This document shows, piece by piece, positions 12,547 through 14,983 of a stretch of DNA of 14,983 nucleotides. This DNA is from Phycisphaerales bacterium UBA2396 (GTDB lineage Bacteria; Planctomycetota; Phycisphaerae; Phycisphaerales; UBA1924). The DNA lies in contig DDSG01000165.1 of NCBI GenBank assembly GCA_002343325.1, forward strand, positions 496 through 15,478, given 5' to 3'. The notes below the pieces were generated by a model, which ran no database searches, was not told the origin of the DNA, and worked only from the letters and a program-made list of their open reading frames with translations. Made by a program: the position numbers and the translations under genes. Position 1 is the first letter of the stretch, and each line of letters opens with the position of its first letter.

Positions 12547-14580
12547 ATGAACGCCATCCGAATCCTCGCGTGCGCCCTGCTGTCGCTGGTCATGGTGGCC
12601 CGCGCCAACGCCCAGCCCATCACGCTCGAGTCCCTGCTGGCCGAGATGACCGACCGCTCGGCGATCGCCCGCTTCCCATCCCCCGCCTACACCACGCGCC
12701 AGTCCTCGAGCTACGACCGGGCCTCGACCTCCAAGGACGACGCCTCCACCTGGTTCGCCAACAACGACTTCAACCACTTCCTCCGCAAGGAAAGCCGCCA
12801 AGGCCGCGACGAGTGGGTGATGCTCGACGCTGTCGGCCCCGGCGCGGTCGTCCGCATCTGGAGCCCCAACCCCAAAGGCACGCTGCGCATCTACCTCGAC
12901 GGCTCCGACACGCCGACCTTTGAAGCCCCCATGCTCGACCTGCTCGCCGGCCGCGCGACGCTCTCGGGCGTCCCCATCCCCGAGCCCCTCGCCGCCACTC
13001 GCTCGCAAGGATGGAACCTCTACCTCCCCATTCCCTACGCCGCGTCGTGCCGAATCACCAGCGACCAGGACGGGTTCTACTACCACGTCAACTACCGAAC
13101 CTACGCGGAAGGTGCCGCCGTCCGCACACTCACCGCCGATGATCTCGCCGCGGCCCGCCCCGCCATCGCCGCCGCCAACGCCGCCCTCCGCAACCCCGAC
13201 CGCCCCCAGCTCCTGCCCGGCCTGCCAACCTCCCTCGCCCCAGGGCAGACGCAAACCCTCGAGCTCGGCTCGCCCGGCGGCCCCAGCCAGGCGATCTCCT
13301 CCCTCGCCGTACTGATCGACGCGCCCAACCTCGAAGCCGCCCTCCGATCGACCATCCTCGAAATCGCCTTCGACGGCACGCCGACCGTCTGGTGCCCCCT
13401 GGGCGATTTCTTCGGCTCCGGCGTCGGGCTCAACCCCTTCGCCGACCATTACCGAGAGATCACGCCCGAAGGGCTCCTCCGCGCGTACTTCGTCATGCCC
13501 TTCAAGTCCACCGCCGCCGTCACACTCCGCAATCTCGGCTCCACGCCCGTCGCCGCCTCCCTCGCCGCCACCGCCGACCCCCACCGCTGGTCGAGCCGAT
13601 CGATGTACTTCCACGCCAGCTGGACCGCCCAACATCCCATCCGCACCAACGCCGGCACGGGCACCCTCGACTTCAACTACGCCACCATCACCGGCCAAGG
13701 CGTCTACCTCGGCGACACCCTCGCCGTCATGAACCCCGTCCCGCAATGGTGGGGCGAGGGCGACGAAAAAATCTCCGTTGATCGCGAGCCTTTCCCCTCC
13801 CATTTCGGCACCGGAACCGAGGACTACTACGGCTACGGCTGGTGTAACCCCAACCCCTTCAACCTCCCCTTCATTTCTCAAACCCGATGCGACGGCCGAG
13901 GCCGCGACAACTTCGGGCACACCACCGTCACCCGCGTCCGCTCCCTCGACGCCATCCCCTTCACCACCCACCTCAACGTCGACATGGAAGTCTGGCACTG
14001 GGCAAAGGCCGACGCCGCCTACGCCGCCACCACCTACTGGTACGCCCTCCCCGGCGCCACCTCCAACCGCGGGCCCGAGCCGAATCTCGCCGCCGCCCCA
14101 ATCCCGCAGCCCCCCGAACGCCCCAAGCCCTTCGCGATTCCCGGCGCGATCGAGCTCGAGTCCGTCACGATCGCCGACAAGTCCCCCGGCATGGCCGCCG
14201 ACTTCCAGGCGATGGAAGGCTTCGCCCGCAACACCTGGAGCAACGACGCCCACCTCTGGTGCAAAGGCTCCGAAGTCGGCGACTACGTCGAGCTGGCCAT
14301 CCCCGCCTCGAAGCGCTCCCGCATCACCCTCCACGCCACGCGGAGCTGGGATTACGCCACCGTCACCTTCTCCGCCTGGGGCCGAAACCTCGGCACCCCG
14401 ATCGACCTCGCCTCGGGCACCCAGGGCAAGGTCGTCGCCTCAGGGCCCATCGATCTCGGGCTCGTTTCGCCTGTCGACGGCGTCATCCGCCTCCGCGCCA
14501 CCATCACCGGCAAGGGGCCTTCCGCTCTGCCTCCCGGCACCTACTTCGGCCTCGACGCGGTCGTCCTCTCCGACCCCTGA
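12547..14580 (+). CDS. Secreted GH172 (DUF2961) glycoside hydrolase with C-terminal beta-sandwich-like module
   Basis: This 677-residue exported protein has a Sec signal (residues 1-22, Ala-Asn-Ala before Gln23). The DUF2961 core covers roughly 35-530, with an early SSYDR...D-D-x-x-x-WFANNDFNHFLR region and DAVGPGAVVRIWSPNP. The heart is WWGEGDEKI (Glu404) and FGTGTEDYYGYGW (Glu425); these two glutamates are 21 residues apart, matching the catalytic pair described for GH172 enzymes acting on fructofuranose/arabinofuranose linkages (family knowledge). Residues about 540-677 form a separate module (ELES..., GDYVELAIP, YFGLDAVVLSDP) resembling carbohydrate-binding jelly-roll domains. Substrate cannot be told from sequence. 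It starts 9 bp after the zincin gene without a clear Shine-Dalgarno sequence and ends 5 bp from a convergent gene. Confidence 0.9.
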   Translation: MNAIRILACALLSLVMVARANAQPITLESLLAEMTDRSAIARFPSPAYTTRQSSSYDRASTSKDDASTWFANNDFNHFLRKESRQGRDEWVMLDAVGPGAVVRIWSPNPKGTLRIYLDGSDTPTFEAPMLDLLAGRATLSGVPIPEPLAATRSQGWNLYLPIPYAASCRITSDQDGFYYHVNYRTYAEGAAVRTLTADDLAAARPAIAAANAALRNPDRPQLLPGLPTSLAPGQTQTLELGSPGGPSQAISSLAVLIDAPNLEAALRSTILEIAFDGTPTVWCPLGDFFGSGVGLNPFADHYREITPEGLLRAYFVMPFKSTAAVTLRNLGSTPVAASLAATADPHRWSSRSMYFHASWTAQHPIRTNAGTGTLDFNYATITGQGVYLGDTLAVMNPVPQWWGEGDEKISVDREPFPSHFGTGTEDYYGYGWCNPNPFNLPFISQTRCDGRGRDNFGHTTVTRVRSLDAIPFTTHLNVDMEVWHWAKADAAYAATTYWYALPGATSNRGPEPNLAAAPIPQPPERPKPFAIPGAIELESVTIADKSPGMAADFQAMEGFARNTWSNDAHLWCKGSEVGDYVELAIPASKRSRITLHATRSWDYATVTFSAWGRNLGTPIDLASGTQGKVVASGPIDLGLVSPVDGVIRLRATITGKGPSALPPGTYFGLDAVVLSDP

Positions 14581-14585
14581 CGTCT

Positions 14586-14983
14586 CTACAGATCGTCGCC
14601 CCGCTGCACCAGCCGAAGCACCCCCACCGCCCACGTCACCAGCCAGCCGAACAACATCCCCCACGACAGCCACACCGGCCGCTCGCTGCTGGAGACCGAG
14701 CTCCCACCCACCTGGTTGTGTTCGCGCGAAGCCAGGACGAACCGCTTGCCGTCCGCCGCCGCGTCCAGGATGCCCGCCAGTTCCTCAATCGCCGCCTTCG
14801 TCGCCGGGGCTGAAACATCCACACCCGCCCGACGCATGAGCCCCGACACCAGCTCGCGCCGCGCCGACGCCGAGCCGGGCACATCAGACCGTGCCGCAAA
14901 TTCACCGGCCGCCGACGTCAGCAGGATCTCCGCCGGCTCCGCGAGCCCCTTCTCGCTCACCCGCCACTGGATCCGCACCTCGC
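14586..14983 (-). CDS. C-terminal part of a membrane-anchored protein (5' end beyond the window)
   Basis: The minus-strand frame runs open to the right edge, so the GTG at 14978 is probably internal and the N-terminus is missing. The visible 132 or so residues are a soluble region with EIQWRV-like beta character changing to helical segments (ARRELVSGLMRRAGVD and ATKAAIEELAGILDAA). One transmembrane helix near the end follows (WLSWGMLFGWLVTWAVGVL), then a short RLVQRGDDL tail. A large extracytoplasmic domain held by a C-terminal anchor is suggested. The family is not recognisable from this piece. It ends 5 bp from the GH172 stop, convergent with it. Confidence 0.65.
   Translation of the reverse strand, partial: EVRIQWRVSEKGLAEPAEILLTSAAGEFAARSDVPGSASARRELVSGLMRRAGVDVSAPATKAAIEELAGILDAAADGKRFVLASREHNQVGGSSVSSSERPVWLSWGMLFGWLVTWAVGVLRLVQRGDDL

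Noticed and set aside
11836..14334. 832-codon open frame on the minus strand opposite the zincin and GH172 genes
   Set aside because: Its translation is Gly/Val/Glu/Asp-rich without domains, as expected from the complement of GC-rich codons; the plus-strand frames show clear family motifs.

Overview
The window is GC-rich, gene-dense bacterial chromosome (intergenic gaps are at most about 150 bp). It looks like a Gram-negative planctomycete, possibly Phycisphaerae-like. This placement is inferred from the high GC, a Kdo-activating enzyme (kdsB, so LPS), a secreted GH172/DUF2961 protein, signal-peptide-bearing Fo subunits and a mixture of Shine-Dalgarno and non-Shine-Dalgarno genes. No mobile element, CRISPR array, rRNA or tRNA was seen.

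Layout. At 2-1882 (+) is mutL, missing about its first dozen codons at the left edge. It converges on a long minus-strand block (10259 down to 1897) of eleven genes with all gaps under 120 bp: TPR protein, kdsB, lipoprotein-type msrA, atpZ, an atpI-like gene, atpB, atpE, atpF, atpH, pgk, and a small secreted YHS/TRASH-like cysteine protein. On the plus strand, divergent from the TPR gene across 152 bp, is a def-fmt pair, followed by a small putative zinc metallopeptidase overlapping fmt by 7 nt and a secreted GH172 (DUF2961) glycoside hydrolase. The right edge carries the C-terminal part of a minus-strand membrane-anchored protein.

Functional themes. The minus-strand run joins envelope functions (Kdo activation, an exported methionine sulfoxide reductase) to the complete Fo part and the delta stalk subunit of ATP synthase, and then to phosphoglycerate kinase. 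The F1 genes atpA, atpG, atpD and atpC do not follow atpH, so the ATP synthase locus is split. Fo peculiarities include a histidine-rich AtpB tail, N-terminal signal-like leaders on the b and c subunits, and stem-loops on both sides of atpE. The plus-strand run pairs the enzymes that add (fmt) and remove (def) the N-formyl group of initiator methionine.

Most of the window is ordinary housekeeping sequence. The points most worth a second look are the zincin overlapping fmt, the His-rich AtpB tail, the split atp operon with intercistronic hairpins, and the GH172 enzyme.
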